Source: Thermoplasmata archaeon
GTDB lineage: Archaea; Thermoplasmatota; Thermoplasmata; Lutacidiplasmatales; UBA184
NCBI GenBank assembly: GCA_035532555.1
Contig: DATKQS010000021.1
Coordinates: forward strand, 1-36,850
DNA: 36,850 bases
Direction of reading: 5' to 3'
The notes beneath the pieces were generated by a model. The model had not been told where the DNA came from. It worked only from the letters and a program-made list of their open reading frames with translations, and searched no databases. Numbering within the stretch: position 1 is the stretch's first letter; each line of letters starts with the position of its first letter. A program made the translations under genes and the position numbers. This document shows, one piece after another, positions 15,875 to 23,356 of the stretch.

Positions 15875-17566
15875 TCAAGGAATGAGGAACTTCCCCGGAT
15901 TCAACACCCCCTTCGGATCGATCGTTGCCTTGAACGCAAGCATCTCGGCCCGCTCGGCCGGAGAGAGGCCGAACCCTAGGGCCGAGCGGTCGAGACGGCC
16001 GATCCCGGGCCGCTGAGCTAGGATCGCCCCGTGCTCGACAAGCGCGGCGCTGGCGGCGGCGCGCATCGCATTCCAAGCCTCGAGCGCCCGTCCCGCAGGT
16101 TCGGGATAGATCACGGTACAGGTCAGGGTGACCGTTGAGGATGTGGGAGACCCCGCCTGGAGGTGGAGGCGGGCGCGTGCCCCGAATTCGGACGCCGCAG
16201 AGCGGACGGCCTCCCGTACGGGGGATGCGATCTCCGCAGCCTGCTCCCATGGTACGGTGGCTTCGATGCCTTCGAGCACCCAGCCATCCGGTACGAGGCC
16301 GTCCCGCAGAGCGGGCGCCCGGAACCGCGTCCGCGCCCACGCCTCCCCGAAGCCGGGCCAGACCCCCCCCGGGAGGACCGCCCCGCCGGCCTGACGGGCC
16401 AGCTCCTCGAGCACGTACGTGCCGCGCCCGACGTTCTTGCGGCTCCCGTCGAAACTCACGATGCCGAGAACGATCGCGCTGAGATCCGCGATCTTGCGCC
16501 GGAGCGCGATCCCCTCCAGCCCTCCGATCTCCTCCGGCGGCGATCCCCCGCGGGCGAGCGTTAGGAGAAACCGGCTCTCTTCGGGGTCGGACATCCGCGC
16601 GATGGCGGGGCGTGGGTCGTCGGCGACGAGGGCCCGCAGGACCCCGAGCGCCGGGGCCCAGGATGGCAGCAGGACCGCCCGCACGGCGCTCTTTTCCGGA
16701 GCGGGGGCGAGGCGCACACCGGCGTCCACGAGCACTCCGAGAGTGCCCTCCGATGCGAGGAGACGTCGTGGTTCGATCCCTCCGGGTCCCGCCTCTCCCG
16801 CCTTCCATTCGTAGAATCCGGTGGGCGTTGCCCATCGGGCCGACGTGACCCGGTCGAGGATCTCACCGTAGCGGCTAGAGGATTGGCTGCTGGAATCCGT
16901 CGAGATCCAGCCCCCCAATGTGGAGAACTCGAAGGAGAGCGGATAGTGCGCGAACGTGACGCCTCGCTCTCCGAGGAAGCGCTCGATATCGGGACCGTGC
17001 GCGCCGGCCTCGAAGCGCGCGGAGTCGGTCCGGGGATCGATGCCAAGGGGTCGGCTCACTCGGCCAAGGCACAGGGTGATCACGGCCCGGTGGGTCCCGG
17101 CGAGGGGAGCCACCCCGCCGACGAGGCTGGTGCCGCCGCCCCAGGGAACCACGGCCAGGTCGTTGTCCGAGGCGAATGCGAGGACCGCCTGGACCTCGGC
17201 GGGGGTCGCGGGCCATACCACCGCGTCGGTGGTCGGAACCGAGGGGCGGTCGCGCCAAGCGACGAGCTCCCCGTACGATCGGCCGAAGGAATAGCATACG
17301 CGATCGAGTTCCTCGATCGAGACCGGGCCGGACACGCGCGCTCGGAGCCCTTCAACGTCGGCGGGAGTGAGGCGGCTCGGGCCCGCCGCGGGAGGCCGCT
17401 CCCGAGAGGGGCTCGTGGGCGGGGTTGCAGGACCGAGCTCCCGCTCGAAGTACTCCTCGATGGCGCGGATCCCCGCGGGAGGGTAGGCGAGGCTGCCGTC
17501 GCCCCATCGCAGGGGGTCCGAAGGCAGGGTCGGGATCGGTGGGCGCGCGGTTCGCTTGGAACGCAT
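15875..17566 (-). CDS. FAD-linked oxidase, alkyl-DHAP synthase-like
   Basis: A 563-aa PCMH-type (VAO family) flavoprotein. The FAD-binding part has 'DAVVWPATPAEVQAVLAFA' and 'AVVPWGGGTSLVGGV' (the GGGTS loop near residues 147-152). It is followed by 'VTFAHYPLSFEFSTLGGWI' and 'SSSRYGEILDRV', which match alkyldihydroxyacetonephosphate synthase better than glycolate oxidase subunit GlcD. The C-terminal cap ends with 'FKATIDPKGVLNPGKFL', general to the family. The N-terminal 'LRWGDGSLAYP' also resembles the AGPS lead-in. The enzyme may replace an acyl by an alkyl chain on DHAP, or oxidise a 2-hydroxy acid; the sequence cannot decide. The start fits a ctatc-type TATA near 17588-17595 (leaderless), divergent from purT. 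Confidence 0.75.
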   Translation of the reverse strand: MRSKRTARPPIPTLPSDPLRWGDGSLAYPPAGIRAIEEYFERELGPATPPTSPSRERPPAAGPSRLTPADVEGLRARVSGPVSIEELDRVCYSFGRSYGELVAWRDRPSVPTTDAVVWPATPAEVQAVLAFASDNDLAVVPWGGGTSLVGGVAPLAGTHRAVITLCLGRVSRPLGIDPRTDSARFEAGAHGPDIERFLGERGVTFAHYPLSFEFSTLGGWISTDSSSQSSSRYGEILDRVTSARWATPTGFYEWKAGEAGPGGIEPRRLLASEGTLGVLVDAGVRLAPAPEKSAVRAVLLPSWAPALGVLRALVADDPRPAIARMSDPEESRFLLTLARGGSPPEEIGGLEGIALRRKIADLSAIVLGIVSFDGSRKNVGRGTYVLEELARQAGGAVLPGGVWPGFGEAWARTRFRAPALRDGLVPDGWVLEGIEATVPWEQAAEIASPVREAVRSAASEFGARARLHLQAGSPTSSTVTLTCTVIYPEPAGRALEAWNAMRAAASAALVEHGAILAQRPGIGRLDRSALGFGLSPAERAEMLAFKATIDPKGVLNPGKFLIP

Positions 17567-17616
17567 GATCGGGCAACGTCTCGGGACGATAGATGCTTGC
17601 GTCCGGCCCGGAGCGG

Positions 17617-17625
17617 AGAATTATC
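17617..17625 (+). promoter_or_regulatory. TATA box of purT
   Basis: gagaattatc/aattatct is centred about 30 nt before the ATG at 17652, favouring a nearly leaderless mRNA and rejecting the more upstream ATG at 17556. Confidence 0.55.
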
Positions 17626-17639
17626 TAGGTCGAGACCTA
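17626..17639. promoter_or_regulatory. Palindrome between the purT TATA box and start
   Basis: taggtc-ga-gaccta, with 6-bp perfect arms and a 2-nt centre, directly after the TATA box. The position and 2-nt spacer are the same as for the palindrome before the ABC exporter, though the bases differ. It could be a repressor site for purine control. Confidence 0.4.
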
Positions 17640-17651
17640 CCCCCTTTCCCG

Positions 17652-18926
17652 ATGACCGAAGCCCGCGCGGGCCGTGGTGTGCTGTTCCGAGACCGGATCG
17701 GGTCTCCGATCGTAGGCAACGCGCCGAAGGTGCTCCTGCTCGGCAGCGGCGAGCTCGGCCGAGAGATCGCCATCGAGGCGATGCGGCTCGGGGCGGAGGT
17801 CATCGCGGTCGACCGCTACGCGAACGCTCCCGCGATGCAGGTGGCGCACCGCCACCATGTCCTGCCGATGACGGACGCTGCCGCGCTGCGGGCGCTCGTC
17901 CGCCGGGAGGCGCCTGACGTCCTGGTTCCGGAGATCGAGCAGATCGCGACCGACGAGCTCCTCCGGCTCGAGGAGGAGGGCTGGACGGTCATTCCTCGCG
18001 CCGCGGCGACGCGGGCGACGATGGACCGTGAGCGCATCCGGCGGATCGCGGCCGAGAAGGCCCGGGTGCGTACGAGCCGGTTCGTCTTTGCAGATACCCT
18101 GGAGGAGGCCCGGCGGGGAGCGCAGGAGATCGGATTTCCCTGCGTGTTCAAGGCGATGATGTCGAGCTCAGGCCACGGAATGACCGTGGTGCCTAACCCC
18201 GAAGGGGTGGCAGAGGCCTACGGCGAAGCGAGCGAGCACGGGCGCGTGCGGAACGCCCGGATCATGATCGAGGAGTTCGTCCGTTTCGACCGGGAGGTGA
18301 CCATGCTCACGCTGAGGCACTACGATCCGGCCGGCCAGATCCGCACAACGGTCATGGCGCCGATCGCGCACGTCCGGCCCGGTACGCTCTACCATGAGAG
18401 CTGGCAACCCGAGCCGTTCGCTCCGGAGGTGGAGGTGGCCCTGCGGGAGACCGCCACCCAGGTCACCGACCAGCTCGGCGGGATCGGGATCTTCGGGGTG
18501 GAGTGCTTCGTCGCGGGGAAGAACGTGTACTTCAGTGAGGTCTCACCACGGCCCCACGACACAGGGCTCGTGACCCTCGGCAGCCAGTGGAACAGCGAGT
18601 TCGCGCTCCACGCCCGCGCGATCCTCGGCCTGCCGTACGTCGGCCCGGAGCCGACGACCCCCGCCGCGGCGCGAGTGATCCTCGGATCCGAGGCGGGATG
18701 GGCGCCGAGCTTCGGTGGCCTCGCGCAAGCCCTGGCTCCCGTCGGAGTGCGGATCTTCCTGTTTGGCAAACCCGAGACGTACCGCGGCCGTCGCCTGGGG
18801 ATCGCCGTCGCCCGCGGCGCCACGACCGAGGAAGCCCGCCGGCTCGCCGACAGCGCCGCCCGCACGGTCGAGGCCGGGATCGTGGTCGATTCACCCGGTT
18901 CCCCGCCTCCGGGCCACGCCGCCTGA
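17652..18926 (+). CDS. purT: Formate-dependent GAR transformylase PurT
   Basis: ATP-grasp enzyme of 424 aa that makes formylglycinamide ribonucleotide from GAR, formate and ATP, step 3 of purine synthesis. PurT hallmarks: 'LLLGSGELGREIAIEA', 'VIAVDRYANAPAMQVAHR' (GAR-binding N-domain), 'FKAMMSSSGHGMTVV' (ATP loop), 'YHESWQPEPFAP', 'FSEVSPRPHDTGLVTLGSQ' (Mg/ATP-binding Glu and Arg) and 'RIFLFGKPETYRGRRLG'. It is about 30 residues longer than the E. coli protein, mainly at the ends. One oddity: the ATP loop reads SSSGHG where E. coli PurT has SSSGKG. No other purine gene is adjacent. The start follows the TATA box. Confidence 0.93.
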   Translation: MTEARAGRGVLFRDRIGSPIVGNAPKVLLLGSGELGREIAIEAMRLGAEVIAVDRYANAPAMQVAHRHHVLPMTDAAALRALVRREAPDVLVPEIEQIATDELLRLEEEGWTVIPRAAATRATMDRERIRRIAAEKARVRTSRFVFADTLEEARRGAQEIGFPCVFKAMMSSSGHGMTVVPNPEGVAEAYGEASEHGRVRNARIMIEEFVRFDREVTMLTLRHYDPAGQIRTTVMAPIAHVRPGTLYHESWQPEPFAPEVEVALRETATQVTDQLGGIGIFGVECFVAGKNVYFSEVSPRPHDTGLVTLGSQWNSEFALHARAILGLPYVGPEPTTPAAARVILGSEAGWAPSFGGLAQALAPVGVRIFLFGKPETYRGRRLGIAVARGATTEEARRLADSAARTVEAGIVVDSPGSPPPGHAA

Positions 18927-18989
18927 GCCGAACCGAATCCGTTCCACCCGTCGAGCTTATGCGCCGAGGAGGCGTCGCAGGCCCCAGCC

Positions 18990-19265
18990 ATGAAGGACAA
19001 GAGCGAGCTCGAGCGTGTGGTGCTCGGAGAGACCCGCATCGTCTTGACACGCGACCTGTCCGTCATGAATCCGAACCTCGCGCCCGGGGCGCAGGGGCTC
19101 GTGACGGCCAAGCTCGCCAACTACACCATGAAGGTCCAGTTCCCCCGCGTCACGGTCGGCATCGGCTGGCAGGACTGCGAGATCGTCGATGGAAAGACCG
19201 GCATGCCCACCGACGCCGAGCAGCCGAGGATGATCCCGCGACCGCGCGCGATGGGCGAAGAGTGA
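18990..19265 (+). CDS. Small beta-rich protein of unknown function (91 aa)
   Basis: A soluble 91-aa protein: a short helix 'MKDKSELERVV', strands 'ETRIVLTRDLSV' and 'GAQGLVTAKLANYTMKVQF', then 'VGIGWQDCEIVDG' and a flexible Pro/Arg tail. The pattern suggests a small barrel, but I recognise no family. The ATG follows an A/T-containing gcttatgc element about 30 nt upstream, consistent with its own promoter. It lies 63 nt after purT on the same strand and may also be read from purT. A single Cys (in 'WQDCEI') makes metal binding unlikely. Confidence 0.6.
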   Translation: MKDKSELERVVLGETRIVLTRDLSVMNPNLAPGAQGLVTAKLANYTMKVQFPRVTVGIGWQDCEIVDGKTGMPTDAEQPRMIPRPRAMGEE

Positions 19266-19308
19266 GCCTGGATCTCTTCTTGGGCGGGGTCCGTCCGCTC
19301 GGCCCCTC

Positions 19309-19707
19309 TTAGACCGGGTCGGCGGTCAGGAACTCGAGACGGTTCCCGAACGGATCGAGCGCGTAGAACCTTCGATATCCCGGCATCGGCACGTCCTCGT
19401 ACGTCCGCGATCCCGCCTCGTCCAGGCGCCGGCGGAGGCCCTCCAGATCGTCGACCAGGAAGGCGGGATGGGCCTTCGCGGCCGGCCGAAACCCGACCTC
19501 GACGCCCAGATGCAGTTCGTTCGGCCCCAGGGAGTACCAGAGGCCTCCGCGGGCCGCGAGGTGTGCGGGCTTCGGTAGAGGAGCGAGGCCCAGGAGGCCC
19601 TCGTAGAACGCGCTCGCCGCGGCCTCCCCTCCGGGAGGAATCGCGAGCTGAACATGGTGGAGCCGGAATCCAGACGCTTCGCGCGGGGGTCCACGATCAG
19701 CGGGCAT
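19309..19707 (-). CDS. VOC (glyoxalase/dioxygenase) superfamily protein
   Basis: A 132-aa single VOC module pair: 'GFRLHHVQLAIPPG' with the first metal-ligand His, 'ASAFYEGLLGLAPLPKP', 'GPNELHLGVE' with the second His, and 'YRRFYALDPFGNRLEFL' with the final Glu. The His/His/Glu set suggests a metal-dependent member, such as a glyoxalase or thiol-transfer/dioxygenase enzyme. The substrate is unknown. Its ATG overlaps the end of the methyltransferase gene by 11 nt on the same strand, so the two are translated together. Confidence 0.8.
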   Translation of the reverse strand: MPADRGPPREASGFRLHHVQLAIPPGGEAAASAFYEGLLGLAPLPKPAHLAARGGLWYSLGPNELHLGVEVGFRPAAKAHPAFLVDDLEGLRRRLDEAGSRTYEDVPMPGYRRFYALDPFGNRLEFLTADPV

Positions 19708-20578
19708 CGGACCTCGTGGCGGTGGGGCCGAGTTCGAAGGCGACCATCATCGCGGCGCATCGTTCCCAACGCTCGGGCAGACGACCGAGCCCCTCCTCGA
19801 TCTCCAACAGGTGGCTCCAAGCGTTCGGGTTCGGATGCACCTCGGCAATCCGATCCGGGTCGAACCCCAGCGCCGGGGCCACGGCCATCGCCTCGCGCAT
19901 CATCCAGCCGGACGGCGAGAGCGCTCGCACGAGATCCGCTACGGTCCGTCGCTGGAACCCGTGGTCCTTCGCGGCCCGCCCGTCGACCGGCGCGAACCCC
20001 TCGCGCTCGATCCGGGGGCGCACGGCGCGCACCGGAGAGCGCAACAGGCGTCCCACGGCCCGAGGAGGCAGCCGAGCGAAATACCGCGATCGCTCGCCGG
20101 TGCCGGGCATGATCTCGAGGAGGAGCTTGGCCCGCGGCGCCGCCGATTTCGCGAGGAGCTGGAGGGAGCGAGCGAACGGCTCCGGGGCGAAGCCGAGCAC
20201 GTTTCCGAGCGCGGTCACCTCCCCGAACGCCGCCGATCGTACGGGCGGGCGGAACCCGTCGCCCCTCACCGGATCGGGGGAGAACCGTTCGCCCGTCCGA
20301 TCCGAGGGGGGGCTGCAGGCCCGGCGGAGCATCACGTCGGAGAGATCGATCAGCACGCGCCGGCTTCCGTCCGCGCCGATCCGATGCGTAAAGCGGCCGG
20401 GTCCGGGCCCGATCTCGAGCGCCCACGGCGCGTCCACCCGGTGGCGATCCAAGAATCGTTCGCGAAGCTCCCGGAAAAGATCGCGCTGCGGGGTCCCCTC
20501 GTAACGTTTCCACTCCCGGTCCGCCCGGTAGGAGTCGACGGCCCGGAAGCGCTCGCGCGCTTCTTCGGCCGTGGGAAT
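19697..20578 (-). CDS. Class I SAM-dependent methyltransferase-like protein, start unresolved
   Basis: About 290 aa with a Rossmann methyltransferase core: motif I 'PWALEIGPGPGRFTHRIG', then 'RRVLIDLSDVMLRRA' (acidic end of strand 2), 'RGDGFRPPVRSAAFGEVTAL' and 'AKSAAPRAKLLLEIMPG'. The C-terminal third is probably a substrate cap; the target is unknown. Coding character is clear from about 20580 ('PTAEEARERFRAVDSYRADR'), but no ATG or GTG occurs in frame between the TATA box at 20698 and motif I except a GTG at the motif itself; a TTG lies slightly upstream of that. An ATT at 20578 gives the most natural N-terminus. The next canonical start, GTG at 20734, lies upstream of the TATA box. Coupled to the VOC gene downstream. 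Confidence 0.7.
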   Translation of the reverse strand: MPTAEEARERFRAVDSYRADREWKRYEGTPQRDLFRELRERFLDRHRVDAPWALEIGPGPGRFTHRIGADGSRRVLIDLSDVMLRRACSPPSDRTGERFSPDPVRGDGFRPPVRSAAFGEVTALGNVLGFAPEPFARSLQLLAKSAAPRAKLLLEIMPGTGERSRYFARLPPRAVGRLLRSPVRAVRPRIEREGFAPVDGRAAKDHGFQRRTVADLVRALSPSGWMMREAMAVAPALGFDPDRIAEVHPNPNAWSHLLEIEEGLGRLPERWERCAAMMVAFELGPTATRSDAR

Positions 20579-20697
20579 GGCGGGATCGGCCTTCCCCGCG
20601 GCGGACGATCGAGGCGAGACGGCGCGTGCGTCTCCCCCTCGCTTCCCCCCGCCCGGCCCCGACGGCGGGCGATCGGTGCCGGCTTGCGCCCGAGCCC

Positions 20698-20704
20698 TTA
20701 TATA
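20698..20704. promoter_or_regulatory. Divergent TATA box (47-aa zinc gene / methyltransferase)
   Basis: ttatata in a GC-rich region. It reads as a TATA box on both strands. To the right it gives a start near 20728, ten nt before the ATG at 20738. To the left it gives a start near 20674, for the methyltransferase-VOC pair. Confidence 0.55.
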
Positions 20705-20737
20705 CCCCAACCTCCCGTTGATAGGTCGGTACACGTC

Positions 20738-20881
20738 ATGCCGTATTACGAGTGTCCGAAGTGCGGCGGGGGCTACGTGATCGATGTTCCGCCGAGCGCG
20801 CGCCCCGTCTGCGACCGCGATGGAGCCCGGCTGAAGCGCACGAGCGACGCTTCCTACGAGAAGAACGCTCGCCAAGACTGA
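20738..20881 (+). CDS. 47-aa protein like an isolated adenylate-kinase LID zinc module
   Basis: Ligand pattern C6-x2-C9-x15-C25-x2-D28, in 'CPKCGGGYVIDVPP' followed by 'PVCDRDGARLKRTSDASYEK'. This matches the zinc-binding LID insert of bacterial adenylate kinases (CxxC ... CDKDG.EL.QR.DD), including Asp as fourth ligand. The rest of adenylate kinase is absent: there is no P-loop and only 47 residues. The ATG at 20738 is supported by the TATA box and short leader. The membrane-protein gene follows after 22 nt. It may be a stand-alone metal-binding peptide reusing this fold. I infer zinc binding; the biological role is unknown. Confidence 0.65.
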   Translation: MPYYECPKCGGGYVIDVPPSARPVCDRDGARLKRTSDASYEKNARQD

Positions 20882-20903
20882 GGGCCGCTCGGGCATCGGT
20901 GCG

Positions 20904-21563
20904 ATGGAGCGACGGGGGCCGCTGGTCCACCGCGCGGTCCGCTTCGGGTCGCTCGCATTGCTCGTCGCCGGCATCCTCCTCCTGCTTGCGAACATCCTCC
21001 CCGCCATCTCCTACTCCGGATTCAGCGCGACCCAGACGCTCCTCCAATCCTTCGGAGATCCCTCCCAGTCTCCGCTCGCGATCGTCTTCGATCTGGTGAT
21101 CGTCGCGTTCGGGATCTTCCTGATCCTCGGCGCGTGGCTGATCTGGAGCGGCCTCCCGGTGCGGGGCTCACGCACCGTCGGGCTCGTCCTGCTCATGATC
21201 GGCGGTCTTTCTGCGGTCCTCCTCGGGGCCTTCCCGGCGAGCTCGCCTCAGAACGTCGCGAACGTCAACGGCGCCGTGACGACTGCGCTCTTCGTCGCTT
21301 CGGGCCTGGCCCTTCTGATCCTGACCCTCGCGATGCTTCGGGACCGCCGGTGGGACGGACTGCGGCTGTACACCCTGCTGTCCGGGATCGTGGTGTTGAT
21401 CTCGTTCTTCCTGTACCACCAGGGATACGTCGGCGCGCTCGGGCCCGGTGGCGCCGAGCGGATCGGCCTGGCGGCGCTGACCCTCTGGCTCTTCGCCATC
21501 GGGACCCGCCTCGTTCGGATCCCGGTGTACTCCGCCCGGTTCCGGACATCTACCGCTTTTTGA
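20904..21563 (+). CDS. DUF998-like six-helix membrane protein
   Basis: A 219-aa membrane protein. Six hydrophobic helices are visible: 'SLALLVAGILLLLANILPAI', 'LAIVFDLVIVAFGIFLILGAW', 'TVGLVLLMIGGLSAVLLGAF', 'TTALFVASGLALLILTLAM', 'LLSGIVVLISFFLY' and 'ALTLWLFAIGTRLV'. The order and the loop 'FPASSPQNVANVNG' between helices 3 and 4 resemble the DUF998 family, whose role is unknown. It follows the 47-aa zinc gene by 22 nt and is probably cotranscribed. Its end overlaps the convergent NUDIX gene by 14 nt. Confidence 0.65.
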   Translation: MERRGPLVHRAVRFGSLALLVAGILLLLANILPAISYSGFSATQTLLQSFGDPSQSPLAIVFDLVIVAFGIFLILGAWLIWSGLPVRGSRTVGLVLLMIGGLSAVLLGAFPASSPQNVANVNGAVTTALFVASGLALLILTLAMLRDRRWDGLRLYTLLSGIVVLISFFLYHQGYVGALGPGGAERIGLAALTLWLFAIGTRLVRIPVYSARFRTSTAF

Positions 21564-21972
21564 AGCGCCGCCCGTACCATCTGCGCGCATCGCGCACGAT
21601 GTCATCGTGGTCGAAGGCGAGCCCGTGCGCCTCCGCGAGGGGCACCCACGCCGCGGTCGACGCATCATCGCCGCCCTTCGGTGCGCCGGATCTCCCCGTC
21701 ATGAGGAAGGCGACGGTCGTCGTCGAGCCGCGGGGATCGCGGTGCGGCCCGGAGTAGACCCCCACGATCGCTCGGGGGCGTGCTCGGAGCCCGGTCTCCT
21801 CGTGGAGCTCCCGGGCCACGGCCGCCTCCACCGTCTCGTCCATCTCCACGAATCCGCCCGGAAGTGCCCACCTTCCGCGGAACGGGGGGCGGCCGCGCTG
21901 GACCAAGAGGATGCGGTCTCGATCGATCCAGACCGCATCGACGGTGAGCGCGGGTCCGGGAGGCCGAGCCAT
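21550..21972 (-). CDS. NUDIX hydrolase
   Basis: A 140-aa NUDIX enzyme that cleaves a nucleoside-diphosphate derivative. The box 'GGFVEMDETVEAAVARELHEETGL' is complete, with the metal-binding RELxEE core. Around it are 'VWIDRDRILLVQRGRPPFRG' and 'VAFLMTGRSGAP'. It resembles the short ADP-ribose pyrophosphatase or MutT-like group; the substrate cannot be assigned. I use the ATG at 21972 because the divergent TATA element at 22022-22030 puts the transcript start near 21998. The in-frame ATGs at 22020 and 22038 lie at or before it. The promoter is shared with the GHMP kinase gene. Confidence 0.82.
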   Translation of the reverse strand: MARPPGPALTVDAVWIDRDRILLVQRGRPPFRGRWALPGGFVEMDETVEAAVARELHEETGLRARPRAIVGVYSGPHRDPRGSTTTVAFLMTGRSGAPKGGDDASTAAWVPLAEAHGLAFDHDDIVRDARRWYGRRFKKR

Positions 21973-22021
21973 GATCGTCGTGTTCTCCCGGCCGGGCGGC
22001 CGATTCGCCGACGCTCGCATC

Positions 22022-22030
22022 GTTATTTGC
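22022..22030. promoter_or_regulatory. Divergent TATA element (NUDIX / GHMP kinase)
   Basis: gttatttgc on the plus strand, gcaaataac on the minus strand. To the right it predicts a start about 6 nt before the kinase ATG at 22059. To the left it predicts a leader of about 26 nt for NUDIX. Confidence 0.5.
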
Positions 22031-22058
22031 GCTTCCATGCCTGTCGGAGTCGTTCGGT

Positions 22059-23147
22059 ATGCAGGTCGTTCGAAGCAAGGCGCCCTTGCGGATCAGCTTC
22101 GCCGGGGGCGGGACCGACGTCTCCCCGTACCCGGAAGAGAAGGGCGGTGCGGTGCTGAACTGCACCATCGACAAGTTCGCCTACGCTACCCTCGACATCG
22201 AACCCGACGGGAAGGGCGAGACCGGGGTCCACTCGCTCGACTACGACATGAAGAGCCGGTACGCCACGCCGGACGACCTCGTCTACAACGGCGAGCTCGA
22301 TCTCGTCAAGGCCGCGCTCCGGATCCTGCGCCCGAGCGATCCCGCGCGACCGCAGTCGACCGACTCCCTGAACATGTTCCTGCATTCCGACGCCCCCCCC
22401 GGGACGGGTCTCGGGAGCTCCTCGACGATGTGCGTCGCGCTCGTGGGCGCGTTCCAGCACTACCTGCGCGAGCCGTGGACCCAGTACGAGGTCGCCGAGA
22501 TCGCCTACCACATCGAGCGCAACGAGCTCGGCCTGCGCGGCGGACGCCAGGACCAGTACGCGGCGACGTTCGGGGGCTTCAACTTCATGGAGTTCACGAA
22601 GGAACGGGCGATCGTCACCCCGCTGAAGATCCACCCGGAGGTTGCGAACGAGCTCGCCTATCGTCTCCTCCTCTGCTACACGGGGACGAGCCATTTCTCC
22701 AACGACATCATTCGGGAGCAGCAGCGCGCGTACACCGCCAAGGCCCGAGAGACCGTCGACGCCCTGGATGCGACGAAGAAGCTCGCGATCGACATGAAGA
22801 ACGAACTGCTCCGTGGGAACATCGACGAGATGGGCCGACTGCTCGACGAGGGGTGGCAGCTGAAGAAGCGGTTCACGTCCGGCATCTCCAATCCGCAGAT
22901 CGACGGGCTGTACGAGAAGGCCCGCGCGGCGGGCGCGCTCGGAGGGAAGCTCCTAGGCGCCGGAGGGGGCGGCTACCTGCTGTTCTTCTGCGACTTCGTG
23001 CGGCGGGCGCAGGTCGCGCGCGCGGTCAACGATGCCGGAGGAAAGGTCGTCGACTTCTCGCTCGAGTATAGCGGCCTCCAATCCTGGACCGTGCGCAACC
23101 CGCGCCGAACGGGGACGAACGCGACCTCGGGGATCGAGCGATCCTAG
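22059..23147 (+). CDS. HddA-like GHMP sugar kinase
   Basis: A 362-aa GHMP-family kinase that probably phosphorylates a sugar or sugar phosphate. Motif 1 is 'APLRISFAGGGTDVSPYPEE', motif 2 (ATP loop) is 'PPGTGLGSSSTMCVAL' near residues 112-125, 'RGGRQDQYAATFGGFNFMEF' is the HddA-type signature, and motif 3 is 'KLLGAGGGGYLLFF' near 295-308. The closest named relative is D-glycero-D-manno-heptose 7-phosphate kinase, but no heptose pathway genes are near, so the substrate stays open. A paralogue of 333 aa lies at 34996. The start is leaderless from the divergent TATA element. Its stop overlaps the stop of the convergent 38-aa gene in a shared CTAG. Confidence 0.85.
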   Translation: MQVVRSKAPLRISFAGGGTDVSPYPEEKGGAVLNCTIDKFAYATLDIEPDGKGETGVHSLDYDMKSRYATPDDLVYNGELDLVKAALRILRPSDPARPQSTDSLNMFLHSDAPPGTGLGSSSTMCVALVGAFQHYLREPWTQYEVAEIAYHIERNELGLRGGRQDQYAATFGGFNFMEFTKERAIVTPLKIHPEVANELAYRLLLCYTGTSHFSNDIIREQQRAYTAKARETVDALDATKKLAIDMKNELLRGNIDEMGRLLDEGWQLKKRFTSGISNPQIDGLYEKARAAGALGGKLLGAGGGGYLLFFCDFVRRAQVARAVNDAGGKVVDFSLEYSGLQSWTVRNPRRTGTNATSGIERS

Positions 23148-23260
23148 GTCCGCTTGCGGTGCACCGGGCACGGCCGCTTCAGTTTGCAAAAGCGGCACTT
23201 CTCCGGGGAGACCGGCGCCGGCATCGCGTGCTGCATGTGACCGTACTTGCGTCGGGGCAT
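23144..23260 (-). CDS. Tiny C2CH zinc-finger-like protein (38 aa)
   Basis: A very short gene: 'MPRRKYGHMQHAMPAPVSPE', then 'KCRFCKLKRPCPVHRKRT'. Ligand spacing is C22-x2-C25-x5-C31-x2-H34, a compact metal-binding module surrounded by Arg/Lys (about ten basic residues), so nucleic-acid or ribosome contact is plausible. A minus-strand cttgaaatc TATA-like element centred near 23292 puts the transcript start within about 5 nt of the ATG, which supports a real leaderless gene. The TATA element may also serve the aldo/keto reductase. Family not recognised. Confidence 0.6.
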   Translation of the reverse strand: MPRRKYGHMQHAMPAPVSPEKCRFCKLKRPCPVHRKRT

Positions 23261-23356
23261 CGTTCGGCCGGGCCGAAGAGGGACCGAGATTTCAAGCTAG
23301 GGTCCCGGACGGCTCCGGCCCCCCAACCTCTTGTGGGCCGGTGCTGCTGGCCGGGC

